A DNA stretch of 37,613 bases from JARROD01 sp037384225 (lineage in GTDB: Bacteria > Pseudomonadota > Gammaproteobacteria > Pseudomonadales > Cellvibrionaceae): NCBI GenBank assembly GCA_037384225.1, contig JARROD010000017.1, positions 1-37,613 of the forward strand. Reading direction: 5' to 3'. Positions 1-9,341 of this stretch are shown piece by piece (the stretch's first letter is position 1; each line of letters opens with the position of its first letter). Below the pieces are notes generated by a model. That model was not told where the DNA came from, did no database searches, and saw only the letters and a program-made list of their open reading frames with translations. A program made the translations under genes and the position numbers.

Positions 1-279
1 CTTGAGATTCATACCCTAAGCGCTTGCGATTTAGGTATAGCGATCGATTTACTATGATTTCAACACTCTTTAATTACAGAGGATAGCAGATTAAACAACG
101 ACTTGTATGTAAACGCTAACCTAAAGATACACAATACCCGGGAAGAGTCACTTGCGCAAACACCATAGAGAAAACCGGACATATTCCCATTCATACCCTC
201 ACGGCCCCGGCATTTAGAGATAGCAATCACTGCGCATCCATTTTATCATATCGGCGTAGTTGAAGTTTAGAGGTATGAT
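1..279. other. Intergenic region upstream of the acyltransferase gene
   Basis: No convincing gene is present. Positions 10-36 match 17031-17057 at 21 of 27 bases and contain a small imperfect hairpin (ATACCCTAA at 11-19 against TTAGGTAT at 31-38). The remainder is AT-rich leader sequence. The only clear translation signal is AGAGG at 269-273, six bases before the GTG at 280. I see no confident promoter. Confidence 0.5.
10..36 (+). repeat. Copy 1 of a dispersed intergenic repeat
   Basis: These 27 bases align without gaps to 17031-17057 with 21 identities. Shared blocks include ATACCC, AAGCG and GATTTAGG. Copy 2 forms one arm of a longer palindrome between xrtA and the heparinase-family gene. 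Both copies are intergenic, which fits a small REP- or MITE-like element or a shared regulatory site. Two copies in one window are not enough to decide. Confidence 0.45.
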
Positions 280-1275
280 GTGGAAAAGAAAAAACGCTTA
301 TACGATGTCGACAGAGCCAAGGGGCTGGCAATATTTCTGGTTGTGTACGGCCACTTAATTGCCGACATCTTCCCTGCAGGCAACCAATGGTACGAATTGA
401 CCAACAATATGGTATACCGGTTTCACATGCCGTTTTTTATGTTTCTATCCGGCTTGACTATGTTTTATTCTTACCGCGGGGTAGATTCGGCGAGAAACTA
501 CTTTTCTTTTGTGGCCAAGAAGTTTGTCCGTATCGCGCCGGCGTTTGTTTTGTTTGGCACCGCCATTTTGGTCGGAAAAATACTCGCCTCCAGATTTTTG
601 CTCGTCGACAATGTGCCCGACAACATCCTCAACGAATTCCTGCTTATGCTGGCAGCCCCCGGTCAGAGCGCAGCTGGGTCGCTGTGGTATATCTATGCTT
701 TATTTGAAATAACAGCACTATTTCCGCTGTTACTGCTGCTCGTCAAAGGCAGGGTCGAGACGCTGATCCCACTGCTGTTAGTGTTATATTTTCTAAAACT
801 GACCCCCTTCTTTTTAATCGATTCAATTTTTGAGTACCTTATTTTTTTCACCCTGGGGGCGGTAGCTGTTGTCCATTATGAATCCTATCTAAAATACATA
901 GACAGCTACCGGGCGTTGTTTTGGGTTATCTTCTGCCTATCGTTTTTACTCATGTATTTCGGTGTCGGCAAAGAGGTTTCGAAACTCGTCATTGGGTTGT
1001 GTTCCATTCCTGCCCTGCACGCATTGGTCAGAACCCAAACCGCGGAAAAAATGCATTTTTTAATTTCCTGGGGTCTGCTGAGTTTTTCCATCTACCTCAT
1101 GAACACGATCACGATTGGACTCGCCAAAGGCATTACCCTGAAATTCATGGACTGGGACGGTCATAATTTTTTGATTGTAGCCCCCATTTTACTGGTTGCA
1201 GGACTCTACGGTCCCATCTTTATCAAGCGCTACATTATCGCAAGAATACCAATCATTGACAGAATAACCTCATAA
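280..1275 (+). CDS. Acyltransferase family 3 integral membrane protein
   Basis: Predicted to move an acyl group, usually acetyl, onto a sugar of the exopolysaccharide at the inner membrane. The 331-residue protein opens with the family signature DVDRAKGLAIFLVVYGH (His25 is the usual N-terminal conserved histidine), followed by RFHMPFFMFLSG near residues 48-58. About ten hydrophobic segments follow. Its length is normal for the acyltransferase-3 group without an SGNH domain. The start is GTG at 280, supported by AGAGG six bases upstream. It converges on the Wzy-like gene, with stop codons only 15 bases apart, and so belongs spatially to the polysaccharide locus. The exact substrate cannot be read from sequence. 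Confidence 0.85.
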   Translation: MEKKKRLYDVDRAKGLAIFLVVYGHLIADIFPAGNQWYELTNNMVYRFHMPFFMFLSGLTMFYSYRGVDSARNYFSFVAKKFVRIAPAFVLFGTAILVGKILASRFLLVDNVPDNILNEFLLMLAAPGQSAAGSLWYIYALFEITALFPLLLLLVKGRVETLIPLLLVLYFLKLTPFFLIDSIFEYLIFFTLGAVAVVHYESYLKYIDSYRALFWVIFCLSFLLMYFGVGKEVSKLVIGLCSIPALHALVRTQTAEKMHFLISWGLLSFSIYLMNTITIGLAKGITLKFMDWDGHNFLIVAPILLVAGLYGPIFIKRYIIARIPIIDRITS

Positions 1276-1284
1276 GGAACGTGC

Positions 1285-1303
1285 ACGCCCCTAAAGCGGG
1301 CGT
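1285..1303. terminator. Possible bidirectional hairpin between convergent genes
   Basis: A six-base GC-rich stem (ACGCCC at 1285-1290 and GGGCGT at 1298-1303) with a seven-base loop lies at the junction of two convergent genes. An alternative outer pairing, GGAACG with CGTTCC at 1276-1306, is also possible. There is no strong U tract on either side, so intrinsic terminator activity is only a guess from location. Confidence 0.3.
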
Positions 1304-2739
1304 TCCTCCCAAATAATTCCGTTGGAAACCGGTGATTTTTTCCACTTTCGCTTCTCTTTGGGACCGTCCAATTTCAATCTCTCTACATAGACCCGCAGCA
1401 TCAACCCCATGGCACACCAGACACCGAAAGAGCGCTCTTCGGGGTAAAAGGACTGCCCCGTAAGGCTGGCGACCAACAGAGTCATCACTATCGCAAAAGC
1501 ACCGCCGCCAGCAAGTATATAAGTGCCACTGCGGGCATCTCTAAACAAAGACCAGGAATATTTAACGATAACAAAATAAAATAACAAAATCGGCAGCGTG
1601 CCGAGAATACCGTTGTCAATCAAGGTCTGGAGATAGGCGTTGTGAGGGTGGTGGTAAGTATGATTGTACTTTTCATACATAGCGATGCTGATGCCCGAGC
1701 TTACGATGCCACCAAACCCGTGCCCGAAAAGCGGTGCTTTTAAAACTTCATCGACAACCAACGGCCAGACCAGGGTTCGCCCGGCGGATATGGTCCCCAG
1801 ATTGTTTTCATCGACTGTGCCTTCGGCTGTTGTCTTGTACTCGTGTTTGGCCGAATCGCCGAACCCCATCATCATCCGCTCTTTCACGGAGGGAACGAAA
1901 GTCAACACCAGAAGCACCATGGGCGGCGCTAAAATCAGATATTTCCTGTATTTGGCGAAAGATACAATCACCCCTACCACCGCCCAGGCCAAATAGCCTC
2001 CGCGGCCACCTGTTAACATCATCGCCATCAGTACAATGCCCGCACAACCGTAGCAGGGCAAACTATATTTATCGGCAAAATAATGTTTAGCGGCCATAAT
2101 CATCCAGAAGGCACCGGCCAGCATCACGGACAAATTTGTGCGGTAATAGCCGATTTCCCGGCCCAATATCTTCGCCGCCCGTCTCTGCAGCGCATCGCCA
2201 TCGACCAGTAGTCCCAGGGGCATCCACCGAATCACCAAAACCGCCAGCGCCAGATACATAAGCATCAGTGAAACCATACCCCAGAGAAACCGCTCTTTGC
2301 TGTTGCAGCCTGAATACAACAGAATGCCGGGAAAAACCCATTTAAAACTGTTGATAAAATTATCGGCGAAGACTTCAAAAAATGTCTCCGGCCTCCGCCC
2401 GCTCACAGCCGCCAACTCGCGCGCGCCCTCCTGATTGAAGCCATAGCGGATCAGCGCCACCAGCACCACCGCCGTGTACGCAAACAGCAGAAAATTGACA
2501 CCCGCAGGCATATCCCACTGACGCTGCTCGCGCTTTTTGGCCGCCATCCAGGCGAGTATCACATTCAACAGCAACATGTTCGATGGATTTAAACCAACAA
2601 TACCGAACATCGCCTCGGGCATACTTTCGTGGTTGATAATCGCCATCATTACCACCAGACCACAGAGGCTCTTATACCAGTCCCTCCAGGCGTAGATGCA
2701 CAGAAAAAGTACAACAAATGAAAATATTATTAACCGCAT
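1291..2739 (-). CDS. O-antigen ligase/polymerase family membrane protein (Wzy-like)
   Basis: Likely the polymerase that joins exopolysaccharide repeat units on the periplasmic face of the inner membrane; a ligase role cannot be excluded. The 482 residues contain about ten to twelve membrane segments. The large periplasmic loop carries the Wzy_C-type pattern: Arg321 in SAGRTLVWP, then PLFGHGFGG (336-344), then HHPHNAYLQTLIDNG (363-377). It is the last gene of a tight minus-strand run that starts at 10412, 36 bases after the hexapeptide acetyltransferase. No good Shine-Dalgarno lies before the ATG. With the Wzx-like flippase at 10799 it supports a Wzx/Wzy-dependent assembly route. Confidence 0.82.
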   Translation of the reverse strand: MRLIIFSFVVLFLCIYAWRDWYKSLCGLVVMMAIINHESMPEAMFGIVGLNPSNMLLLNVILAWMAAKKREQRQWDMPAGVNFLLFAYTAVVLVALIRYGFNQEGARELAAVSGRRPETFFEVFADNFINSFKWVFPGILLYSGCNSKERFLWGMVSLMLMYLALAVLVIRWMPLGLLVDGDALQRRAAKILGREIGYYRTNLSVMLAGAFWMIMAAKHYFADKYSLPCYGCAGIVLMAMMLTGGRGGYLAWAVVGVIVSFAKYRKYLILAPPMVLLVLTFVPSVKERMMMGFGDSAKHEYKTTAEGTVDENNLGTISAGRTLVWPLVVDEVLKAPLFGHGFGGIVSSGISIAMYEKYNHTYHHPHNAYLQTLIDNGILGTLPILLFYFVIVKYSWSLFRDARSGTYILAGGGAFAIVMTLLVASLTGQSFYPEERSFGVWCAMGLMLRVYVERLKLDGPKEKRKWKKSPVSNGIIWEERPL

Positions 2740-2775
2740 GTGTGTATCATTATTTGCAACTTATTATCACGGGGC

Positions 2776-3240
2776 TTACTTACTATAAGGCTTGGCGGGT
2801 ATACCCACGACGGTTACGCCCGCCGCTACATCCCGGGTAACAACCGCATTGGCCCCGACTTTAGCGTTTTCCCCTACCTCAACCGGCCCGAGAAGCACCG
2901 CGCCGGCGCCAATGTAGGCGCCGCGCCTGAGCCGCGGGTGCCGCCTGGCCCCCTGCTCGGCGTGGTCCCGGGCTCCGAGCACCACATGTGGCATCAACAC
3001 CACCCCGGACTCCACAACAGCGGTTTCTCCCACCACCACCCCCACGGTATGTGGAATAATGACGCCATCGGCAATGGAGGCGCGACTGTCAATATCGGCA
3101 CCCGTAAGAATTCTGTTTAGCATCTGCGTAATCTTTACCAAAGGGCCGAGTTTTTTGCCCTCCAGCCAATTCGAATATCGATGCAACGCTAAACACAGCT
3201 TACTGGACAGTCCGTTGACCAGACCGCTGGCGGCCGTCAT
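2776..3240 (-). CDS. Left-handed beta-helix acetyltransferase (serine acetyltransferase-like)
   Basis: A 154-residue hexapeptide-repeat acetyltransferase resembling the C-terminal half of CysE. Visible pieces are HTVGVVVGETA (active-site His and GET), RRHPRL and the C-terminal VVGIPAKP, with repeats of the I/V-G-x-x pattern between. The usual CysE DIHP segment reads DIDSRA, and the long CysE N-terminal domain is absent. This favours a sugar O- or N-acetyltransferase of the polysaccharide locus over a cysteine-pathway enzyme. The start codon overlaps the stop of the upstream glycosyltransferase in an ATGA (3237-3240), so translation is coupled. Acetyl-CoA is the expected donor and the acceptor is unknown. 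Confidence 0.8.
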   Translation of the reverse strand: MTAASGLVNGLSSKLCLALHRYSNWLEGKKLGPLVKITQMLNRILTGADIDSRASIADGVIIPHTVGVVVGETAVVESGVVLMPHVVLGARDHAEQGARRHPRLRRGAYIGAGAVLLGPVEVGENAKVGANAVVTRDVAAGVTVVGIPAKPYSK

Positions 3241-4454
3241 GTCAAAAGCCCTTGCAATTCCCGCTGCCAGCGCTCAGCAATAGCCTGAACACTGCACTCG
3301 GCTAAAATTGTCTGTCTGGCAGCGCGGGAGCACTGATTCCACACCTCTTCGTCATCAAGTATTCCGGCAATATCCGCCGCGGCTTGAGCCGGTTCCATTT
3401 TCTGCAACAGAACGCCGCCCCCTTTACCCGCAATAACGTCACTGAGATCGCCGACATCCGTAACCACAACCGGCAACCCGGCGGCCATGGCTTCCAGCAT
3501 GGCGATGGACATGCCTTCGGAAGGAGACAGTAAAACAAACACTTTACTGCGACTCAACACCGGCGCCACATTTAGCAGTTTACCGTGAAATTGTACATTA
3601 TTCTTTATTCCCGTACTCTCCACAGTCTGTTCAAGAGACGCGCGCAAGGGACCGTCACCAATGATACCGGCTTTGAGGTTCGGTTTGTCGGCGCACAATA
3701 ACGTCAGCACCTCCAGATAATTCTCTACACCTTTTTTCTCCACCAACCGGCTCACATAAATGACATCGATATCTTTTTCATCTCCCGGTTTGAATTTATC
3801 CGTATCTATAGCGCCGGTTATTACAAAGCAATTTTTGTTCAATCGGCGTTGATACACGAATTCCCTGGCTTTACTACCCCGAACCACGACCGCGTCAAAG
3901 CGGCGCACCAGACTGAATACAAGCATTTCCTGCACGCGGGAGGGACCACCGGTGGCTCTCAACAGCGGGTTTTCACTGAGATAACCCCCATGTATCACCT
4001 GATTGGGCCCGCCGGTCATCTGGTAAAGCGCCTTGCCGCCAAACAAACCGGCCGCCAGCAACGCCAGCGGTCCATTGGGAAAAATGTGATAGCCCATATA
4101 GACCTGTGGACGGAGGCGCCAACCAACGCGCAGCAAGGTCAAGATTCTCGCCGCGCCGCGCCCAACCCTGGCTATCAACTGCGGCGAGGGGCAGTGAAAG
4201 GAAACATTGTCCAGCTCAAGTTTCACCGGCTCGTCACAGACCACCAGCACCTCGTCGACCAATGGGCACTTGACCAAGGGGCCAACGTGGGCATAAAACC
4301 AGCCCTGGTTGTAGAAGGTGCCGATCATCACAATCCGGTTCGGACGTTTGTTCGGTTTTTTCAGAAAGCGCCGAATCCCTCTACCCAGGGTGTGGACACC
4401 GATGATAAAGGTCAGCACCGTAAACAGGGCTGTGCGCGCGACAACGGCTTTCAT
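3237..4454 (-). CDS. Glycosyltransferase family 4 (GT-B)
   Basis: Predicted retaining glycosyltransferase that extends the repeat unit on its lipid carrier at the cytoplasmic face. The 405 residues begin with a hydrophobic anchor (residues 3-22), then the GT-B fold. The C-terminal nucleotide-sugar site is seen as VSRLVEKKG and PSEGMSIAMLEAMAAGLPVV, where Glu313 and Glu321 form the E-x7-E motif. It overlaps its neighbours by ATGA at both ends (4451-4454 with the oxidoreductase, 3237-3240 with the acetyltransferase), so it is translationally coupled inside the operon. Donor and acceptor sugars are not predictable. Confidence 0.87.
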   Translation of the reverse strand: MKAVVARTALFTVLTFIIGVHTLGRGIRRFLKKPNKRPNRIVMIGTFYNQGWFYAHVGPLVKCPLVDEVLVVCDEPVKLELDNVSFHCPSPQLIARVGRGAARILTLLRVGWRLRPQVYMGYHIFPNGPLALLAAGLFGGKALYQMTGGPNQVIHGGYLSENPLLRATGGPSRVQEMLVFSLVRRFDAVVVRGSKAREFVYQRRLNKNCFVITGAIDTDKFKPGDEKDIDVIYVSRLVEKKGVENYLEVLTLLCADKPNLKAGIIGDGPLRASLEQTVESTGIKNNVQFHGKLLNVAPVLSRSKVFVLLSPSEGMSIAMLEAMAAGLPVVVTDVGDLSDVIAGKGGGVLLQKMEPAQAAADIAGILDDEEVWNQCSRAARQTILAECSVQAIAERWQRELQGLLT

Positions 4455-6619
4455 GACTCGTCAAGCAGGCTCAAACGGCCGCCGCCAAGTAACGACTGCT
4501 GGATTTTCAGCGTCGCCAGTGTGGTTCGAAAAGCGCTGTCCTGTGCGATGGGGGAGGCATCCCCTTTACGTACAGCATCGATAAAGGCTTGAATCTCACC
4601 TTTGTGCCCCTTGCCGGTTCCCGCCGGCTTGACCTTTGTTACTTTGCCCTCGTGGCTGAGGCTGGCTGAATACCAGTTTTCAATAACCGCAACTCGCTGC
4701 TGACCAAACACTTCTATGCGCTCTTTTTCAAAATGTGAGTCACCGTTGGCGACATAAATCAGCACCCCGAGAGAGCCATTGTCCATCTCCAGGGTGACAA
4801 TGCAGTTATCGTTCTGGCCACCATCGACATTGCCCCCCACCATTGAAGCGCTGACATGCTCCGGCAGGGCGCCGCTGAGGTAAGAGATCAGATCGATAAA
4901 ATGGCAACCTTCGCTGACAATGCGCCAGCCGCCCTCCTCCGCGTCCTGATACCAGGAATCGGCGCCAATCGGGCCGGCGTTGATCCGGCAGACAACCTCC
5001 ACCGGCCCGCCTTCAGCGGAGTAAAAGCCTTTAACGCTTTCACTCAGCGGGCTGAAACGGCGGTTATAGCCCGGCATTAAAATACATCCCGATTCTCGTT
5101 GCGCTGCAATCAACTCTTCGAGTTCGGCGTCATTCAGCGCCAGCGGCTTTTCGACGAAGACGTGCTTGCCGTGGCGCAACGCCTGGGTGGCGAATCCGGC
5201 GTGAGTATCGTGGCGGGTGGCAATGACCACGGCGTTGATATTGTTATCGTTTAGAATATCTTCGATATCACTGGTCGCGTATTCGAAACCGTGCCGGTTG
5301 GCCGCGCTCTTGGCCGATAGCCCCCCGGCCGAACAGATGCCGCGAAAGCTCGTACCGCTAGCGGACTTGAGGGCCGGAATCAGGGTTCCGGTGGCGAAGT
5401 TGCCGGCGCCGATCAGTCCCACACCCACATTGCCCGACACCCCCGCGCCTCTGGGTTCCGCACTGGCTTTGATTTTTCGTGTCGGTGCCGTGGACTGCGG
5501 ATATTTGAAAATAATCCCCACGGCGTGCTTGCCCGGTGACTCGTGCATTTCTTTATAGGCTTCAGGTGCCCGCTCCAGATCGAAGACGGCGGAGCCGAGG
5601 GCCGTGGGCTGTACTTTACCGAGGCTGATCAGGCGCATAAATTCTTCCAGGTTGCGCCTCTCGGTCCAGGGTACATATCCCACCGGGTAATCGATGCCCT
5701 TGTTTTCATAGTTGCGGTCGTAGCGCCCGGGGCCGTAGGACCGGGCCATAACAATGGACAGCTCCTTGGCGTAATACACACGCCAGTCCGCGTGCACAGG
5801 CACCATTCCCACCACCACCACTGTACCCCGGTCTCTGGCGAGTTCGCCGGCCATATCCATGGGGTCAGATTTGGAGGTACTGGCGGCAATATAGACCGCG
5901 TCGGCACCGCGACCGTTGGTGAGGTGCAACACAGCCTGCTCAAGGCCTGAATCGCTGCTAAGGAAAGTCGCTTCGGCGCCGCATTGATTCGCCAGCTCTA
6001 GTTTCGAGGAGTCGATATCCACACCGATCACCCGGCAGCCCGCCGCGGTGAGTATCTGTACGCCGAGCAACCCCACCAGCCCCAGACCAATCACCAGCAC
6101 AGTGTCACCGAGCGATACATTGGCCTGGCGCACACCGTTGATGGCGATAGCCCCGACAGTGGAGAAGGCGGCGTCTTTCAGCTCTACACCCTCGGGCACC
6201 GGCGCACAGAGATTGCGCGGCACGAATACATATTCGGCGTGACAGGCAACCCCCTCCCCCGCGCAGGCGACGCGGTCACCCACAGACAGGCTGTCGATAC
6301 CGGCGCCGACCTCAACGACGGTGCCTACAGAGCTATAACCGAGTGGCGTCAGTGAATCGAGGCGTTCCTGCACCTTGTTAAAAGTTTCCACCAGTCCCAC
6401 CTGGCTGACACTTTGCAAAACCTGCTTGACCTTGTCCGGCCGCGCCTTGGCTTTTTCAATCAGGCTCATTCTGGCCTGGTTCACTTTCATGCGCTCGGTG
6501 CCGGTGCTGACGACCGAATATTCGTTGCGCACTAACACCCCGCCTTTGCGGCACAAAGGTGTCGGCACATCTTCGAGCCACAATTCCCCTGTTCGATAGT
6601 TCTGTACGATCTGTTTCAC
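4451..6619 (-). CDS. Two-domain oxidoreductase: zinc-type alcohol dehydrogenase-like plus Gfo/Idh/MocA
   Basis: A 722-residue fusion. Residues 1-375 resemble medium-chain dehydrogenases, with a Rossmann glycine motif VLVIGLGLVGLLG near 174-186. Residues from about 395 onward are a Gfo/Idh/MocA protein, with VGLIGAGNFATG and the catalytic-type EKP in HVFVEKPLA. Such bi-domain proteins are known from polysaccharide clusters, often beside heparinase II/III proteins, and one such protein is also encoded here at 14992. The likely role is NAD(P)-dependent modification of an activated sugar, but no substrate is established from sequence. It starts four bases after the CapK-like gene and overlaps the next glycosyltransferase by four bases. 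Confidence 0.85.
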   Translation of the reverse strand: MKQIVQNYRTGELWLEDVPTPLCRKGGVLVRNEYSVVSTGTERMKVNQARMSLIEKAKARPDKVKQVLQSVSQVGLVETFNKVQERLDSLTPLGYSSVGTVVEVGAGIDSLSVGDRVACAGEGVACHAEYVFVPRNLCAPVPEGVELKDAAFSTVGAIAINGVRQANVSLGDTVLVIGLGLVGLLGVQILTAAGCRVIGVDIDSSKLELANQCGAEATFLSSDSGLEQAVLHLTNGRGADAVYIAASTSKSDPMDMAGELARDRGTVVVVGMVPVHADWRVYYAKELSIVMARSYGPGRYDRNYENKGIDYPVGYVPWTERRNLEEFMRLISLGKVQPTALGSAVFDLERAPEAYKEMHESPGKHAVGIIFKYPQSTAPTRKIKASAEPRGAGVSGNVGVGLIGAGNFATGTLIPALKSASGTSFRGICSAGGLSAKSAANRHGFEYATSDIEDILNDNNINAVVIATRHDTHAGFATQALRHGKHVFVEKPLALNDAELEELIAAQRESGCILMPGYNRRFSPLSESVKGFYSAEGGPVEVVCRINAGPIGADSWYQDAEEGGWRIVSEGCHFIDLISYLSGALPEHVSASMVGGNVDGGQNDNCIVTLEMDNGSLGVLIYVANGDSHFEKERIEVFGQQRVAVIENWYSASLSHEGKVTKVKPAGTGKGHKGEIQAFIDAVRKGDASPIAQDSAFRTTLATLKIQQSLLGGGRLSLLDES

Positions 6620-6623
6620 TCAA

Positions 6624-8042
6624 TTATCCTTCAATCATTATTTTGTCTGTATCGATTTGCTGGTCCACAAATACAGCTTTGCCCCTGGCCGTCAGTTTAA
6701 TCTCGTCAACGATTTCGATGTCGAAATCCAATTGCCCCTGGAGGCGCGCGGCCACATCTTTTTCCAGTTTATCGGTATCGAGCGCCCCCACCGGCACGAC
6801 TTTCAGTGTCGCCCTGCCGATTTCCGTCTGCGAAAACTGAAACTGCTGCACATCATCAAAGGTGTCATCGTGGACATTAACCGCAGTCCAGGGAATCAGC
6901 GAACCGACTTTGGTCACCAGCATTTCCTGGGTGCGGTGGCCGCGAATATCGCTCAACAGCAATTGCTGTCGTCCGCAACGCTCACAGTGATTGCCCTGGT
7001 AAGTGGCATAGTCACCGGTTCGATAGCGAATAAACGGCATTACCCGGTTGATAAAGCCGGTACCCACAATTTCACCGCTTTTACCGGGTGTGGTAATAAC
7101 CGTCCCCTGCTCGTCAACCAGTTCGCAATAACCGTAAGTCGGAAATACATGATAAAGGTTCGAGTGCTCGCACTCCGCTGCCAGCACCAGTTTTTCAGAA
7201 TGACCGTACCAGGAATAATAACGAACGCCAAACAACGCCTCGGCTTCACGACGGTCATCTTCGTACACATTTTCCGAACCCATCAACAGCCCTTTGATGT
7301 TTTTCGGAGGCTCCACACCCTTGCGGTTCAAATACCTGATCAGCATGTTCAGCGACGACGGATATATTTGCAGGTAACAGGGCCCTAAACCACTTATATG
7401 CTTGAGATAGCGAGCGATGGAATCATCGTCCATATGAAAGTTGCTGTATTGATGGCGGCGCAGCAAGGGATCGTAAAAATGCCGCAACCCGCTGTTATCG
7501 TCGGCCACTACCTGACCGCGAAACACAGCCTGGGGGATACTGAGGCGGTAGCCCACACGAAACCAGGAAGATGCCAGATGGGCAAACTCAATCGCCGAGC
7601 GATCGGCCCCGATTAAAAACCGCAGTGGCTCGCCACTGGATCCGCCGGTAGAAACATAATCGATACCGGGCGTATCTTTGGCCACCGTCAGCAGCTCATC
7701 GGCGTGGTGATTGATAACCTGCTTGTCGATCAGCGGTAATTTTTGCAGTTCGGCAAAACCACCAGGCAGTTTAGGGTCGACTCCGGCGGCGGCAAAACTG
7801 TCGCGATAATAGGGTGACTTGTCATAGGCCAACTGCAGAATGTCCCGCAGCTGCTTTAGTTGATACTCACGCACCTGATCGGCGGTCCACCGATCCGACT
7901 CACCCACGATACGCGCCCATTGACGGTAATTTTTGCCCAGCAAAAACTCAGGTGGCACCATGCCGGCGACTCTGCCGATCGATCCCTTTATCCAGGGCGG
8001 CAGGTTCTCCCACAGATTTTTTCTGGAAAATGCTTTTTTCAT
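6624..8042 (-). CDS. CapK-like AMP-binding (phenylacetate-CoA ligase family) protein
   Basis: A 472-residue member of the adenylate-forming superfamily related to CapK/PaaK proteins in capsule and exopolysaccharide loci. The ATP-binding P-loop-like motif is STGGSSGEPLRF, around residues 130-142. Further typical segments are YSWYGHSEK and FIRYRTGDYA. A Cys pair in HCERCGRQ suggests a small metal site, as in other family members. In this setting it probably activates an acyl or amino-acid substituent for transfer to the polysaccharide, which is inference. It lies between glycosyltransferase 8079-9314 (36-base gap) and the two-domain oxidoreductase (four-base gap). Confidence 0.82.
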   Translation of the reverse strand: MKKAFSRKNLWENLPPWIKGSIGRVAGMVPPEFLLGKNYRQWARIVGESDRWTADQVREYQLKQLRDILQLAYDKSPYYRDSFAAAGVDPKLPGGFAELQKLPLIDKQVINHHADELLTVAKDTPGIDYVSTGGSSGEPLRFLIGADRSAIEFAHLASSWFRVGYRLSIPQAVFRGQVVADDNSGLRHFYDPLLRRHQYSNFHMDDDSIARYLKHISGLGPCYLQIYPSSLNMLIRYLNRKGVEPPKNIKGLLMGSENVYEDDRREAEALFGVRYYSWYGHSEKLVLAAECEHSNLYHVFPTYGYCELVDEQGTVITTPGKSGEIVGTGFINRVMPFIRYRTGDYATYQGNHCERCGRQQLLLSDIRGHRTQEMLVTKVGSLIPWTAVNVHDDTFDDVQQFQFSQTEIGRATLKVVPVGALDTDKLEKDVAARLQGQLDFDIEIVDEIKLTARGKAVFVDQQIDTDKIMIEG

Positions 8043-8078
8043 ACGTTATTGCCAATCTCACCGAGCCGTTCTATTTAC

Positions 8079-9314
8079 CTATCGCCGGGTCCCGGCACAC
8101 TGGGCAATAATGGATTCGTAGGCCGACGCAATGTTCGCGCTCATCACCTGTGTGGATAAACGCTGCTCAGCGGTCTGTCTGGCATTACGGGCCATAGTTT
8201 TCCGGAGTTCCGCACTTTCGCACATTGCCTCCAGACGGCTGCTCAAGGCCACTACGTCATTAGGGGGAACGACATAGCCTTCCTCGCCATCGGTCACCAG
8301 GTGCGCGTTGTCGGAAATATCTGTCACCACCACAGGCACACCGCAGGCCAGGGATTCGAGCACTACGTTTGGTGTCCCTTCGCGATACGACGGCAACACC
8401 GTGAAGTCGCAGGCGGGATAAAGCATTTCCACATCGGTGCGATTGCCGAGAATCTTGGTAATACTTTCAATACCGCACTCTTTCATAACCTCCATCACCT
8501 GGCGCTTATATTCCAGTGTATCGCCGTAATCCGCCATCAAAGTATCCCCCGCCAGCAGCAGATAAGCATTGGGGTATTTTTTGGCGATATTTTCCATGGC
8601 CATAAACAATTGCAGGTGGTTCTTTTGGCGCTTGAAACTGGCGAACATGCCAATAACGATGGTCTCTTTGTCAAAGCCCAACGGCATTTTGCAGGCGGCC
8701 TTATCCCGCGGCCTGAAACGCTGGATATCGACGCCGTTATAGACCACTTGGTAGAGCGAGTCAGGCAGGCCGTAAAGATTGCCATGAAATCTGGCCCCGG
8801 CGCGACTGTTGGCAATCACCGCATCGACCAGATTGCGCGTCAGGTGCAGACTCCGCCAATGGTACCAGGCCATCTTGTAGTCGGTGTTTCTCTCCGAGCC
8901 GATAACCGGCTTCACTCCCACCATCCTGGCCGCCAACCGTGTAGCAACTTCGGCGTAAAACAAAAATGCGTGAGCCACCTCCACATTGAGTCTTTTCAAT
9001 TCCCGCGCCAAACGCCAGATGACAGTAAAATCGAATCTGCCCCGCTTTTTAATGACATGCAGAGATTTGCGCAATTCATCGCTCTCCGGTAGCAGCGGTG
9101 TGTAGTCGGAGAGTGTGATGATATGGACTTCGAAACGACTGCGATCCAAATGGCGGGCAATTTCCACCACCTGCCTTTCCGCCCCACCATAACAGAGCGA
9201 GGGAATCACCAGGGCAACCACGGTTTTAGCCGTTTTTTGCGGCTCCTGCGTTTGAGTGCCCAGGGGTTGGAGACTATGAGTTTCTGTTTTTGCGTTCAAC
9301 GTTAAATCAGTCAT
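8079..9314 (-). CDS. Glycosyltransferase family 4 (GT-B)
   Basis: A 411-residue GT-B enzyme. After a polar 28-residue N-terminus, the first Rossmann domain begins VVALVIPSLCYGGAERQ, a typical GT4 acceptor-loop start. The C-terminal domain contains MFASFKRQKNH and PSYREGTPNVVLESLACGVP, with Glu312 and Glu320 as the E-x7-E pair. It is likely cytoplasmic and membrane-peripheral, adding one sugar of the repeat unit. It is 27 bases downstream of the deacetylase and in the same operon. No obvious Shine-Dalgarno lies before the chosen ATG, so the start may be slightly off. Substrate unknown. Confidence 0.87.
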   Translation of the reverse strand: MTDLTLNAKTETHSLQPLGTQTQEPQKTAKTVVALVIPSLCYGGAERQVVEIARHLDRSRFEVHIITLSDYTPLLPESDELRKSLHVIKKRGRFDFTVIWRLARELKRLNVEVAHAFLFYAEVATRLAARMVGVKPVIGSERNTDYKMAWYHWRSLHLTRNLVDAVIANSRAGARFHGNLYGLPDSLYQVVYNGVDIQRFRPRDKAACKMPLGFDKETIVIGMFASFKRQKNHLQLFMAMENIAKKYPNAYLLLAGDTLMADYGDTLEYKRQVMEVMKECGIESITKILGNRTDVEMLYPACDFTVLPSYREGTPNVVLESLACGVPVVVTDISDNAHLVTDGEEGYVVPPNDVVALSSRLEAMCESAELRKTMARNARQTAEQRLSTQVMSANIASAYESIIAQCAGTRR

Positions 9315-9341
9315 AACAATCTGTTCGTTTTTTATAGCCCG

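Noticed and set aside
3849..4592. Plus-strand open frame of 247 codons
   Set aside because: It lies antisense to the glycosyltransferase and oxidoreductase genes, which have clear motifs, and its translation is low in recognisable domains with the composition of a shadow frame.
6657..7388. Plus-strand open frame of 243 codons opposite the CapK-like gene
   Set aside because: Antisense shadow of a well-conserved AMP-binding protein; no ribosome-binding site or family signature.
8301..9092. Plus-strand open frame of 263 codons opposite a glycosyltransferase
   Set aside because: Rich in His, Gln and Arg as expected for an antisense frame; the minus-strand gene carries the E-x7-E motif.
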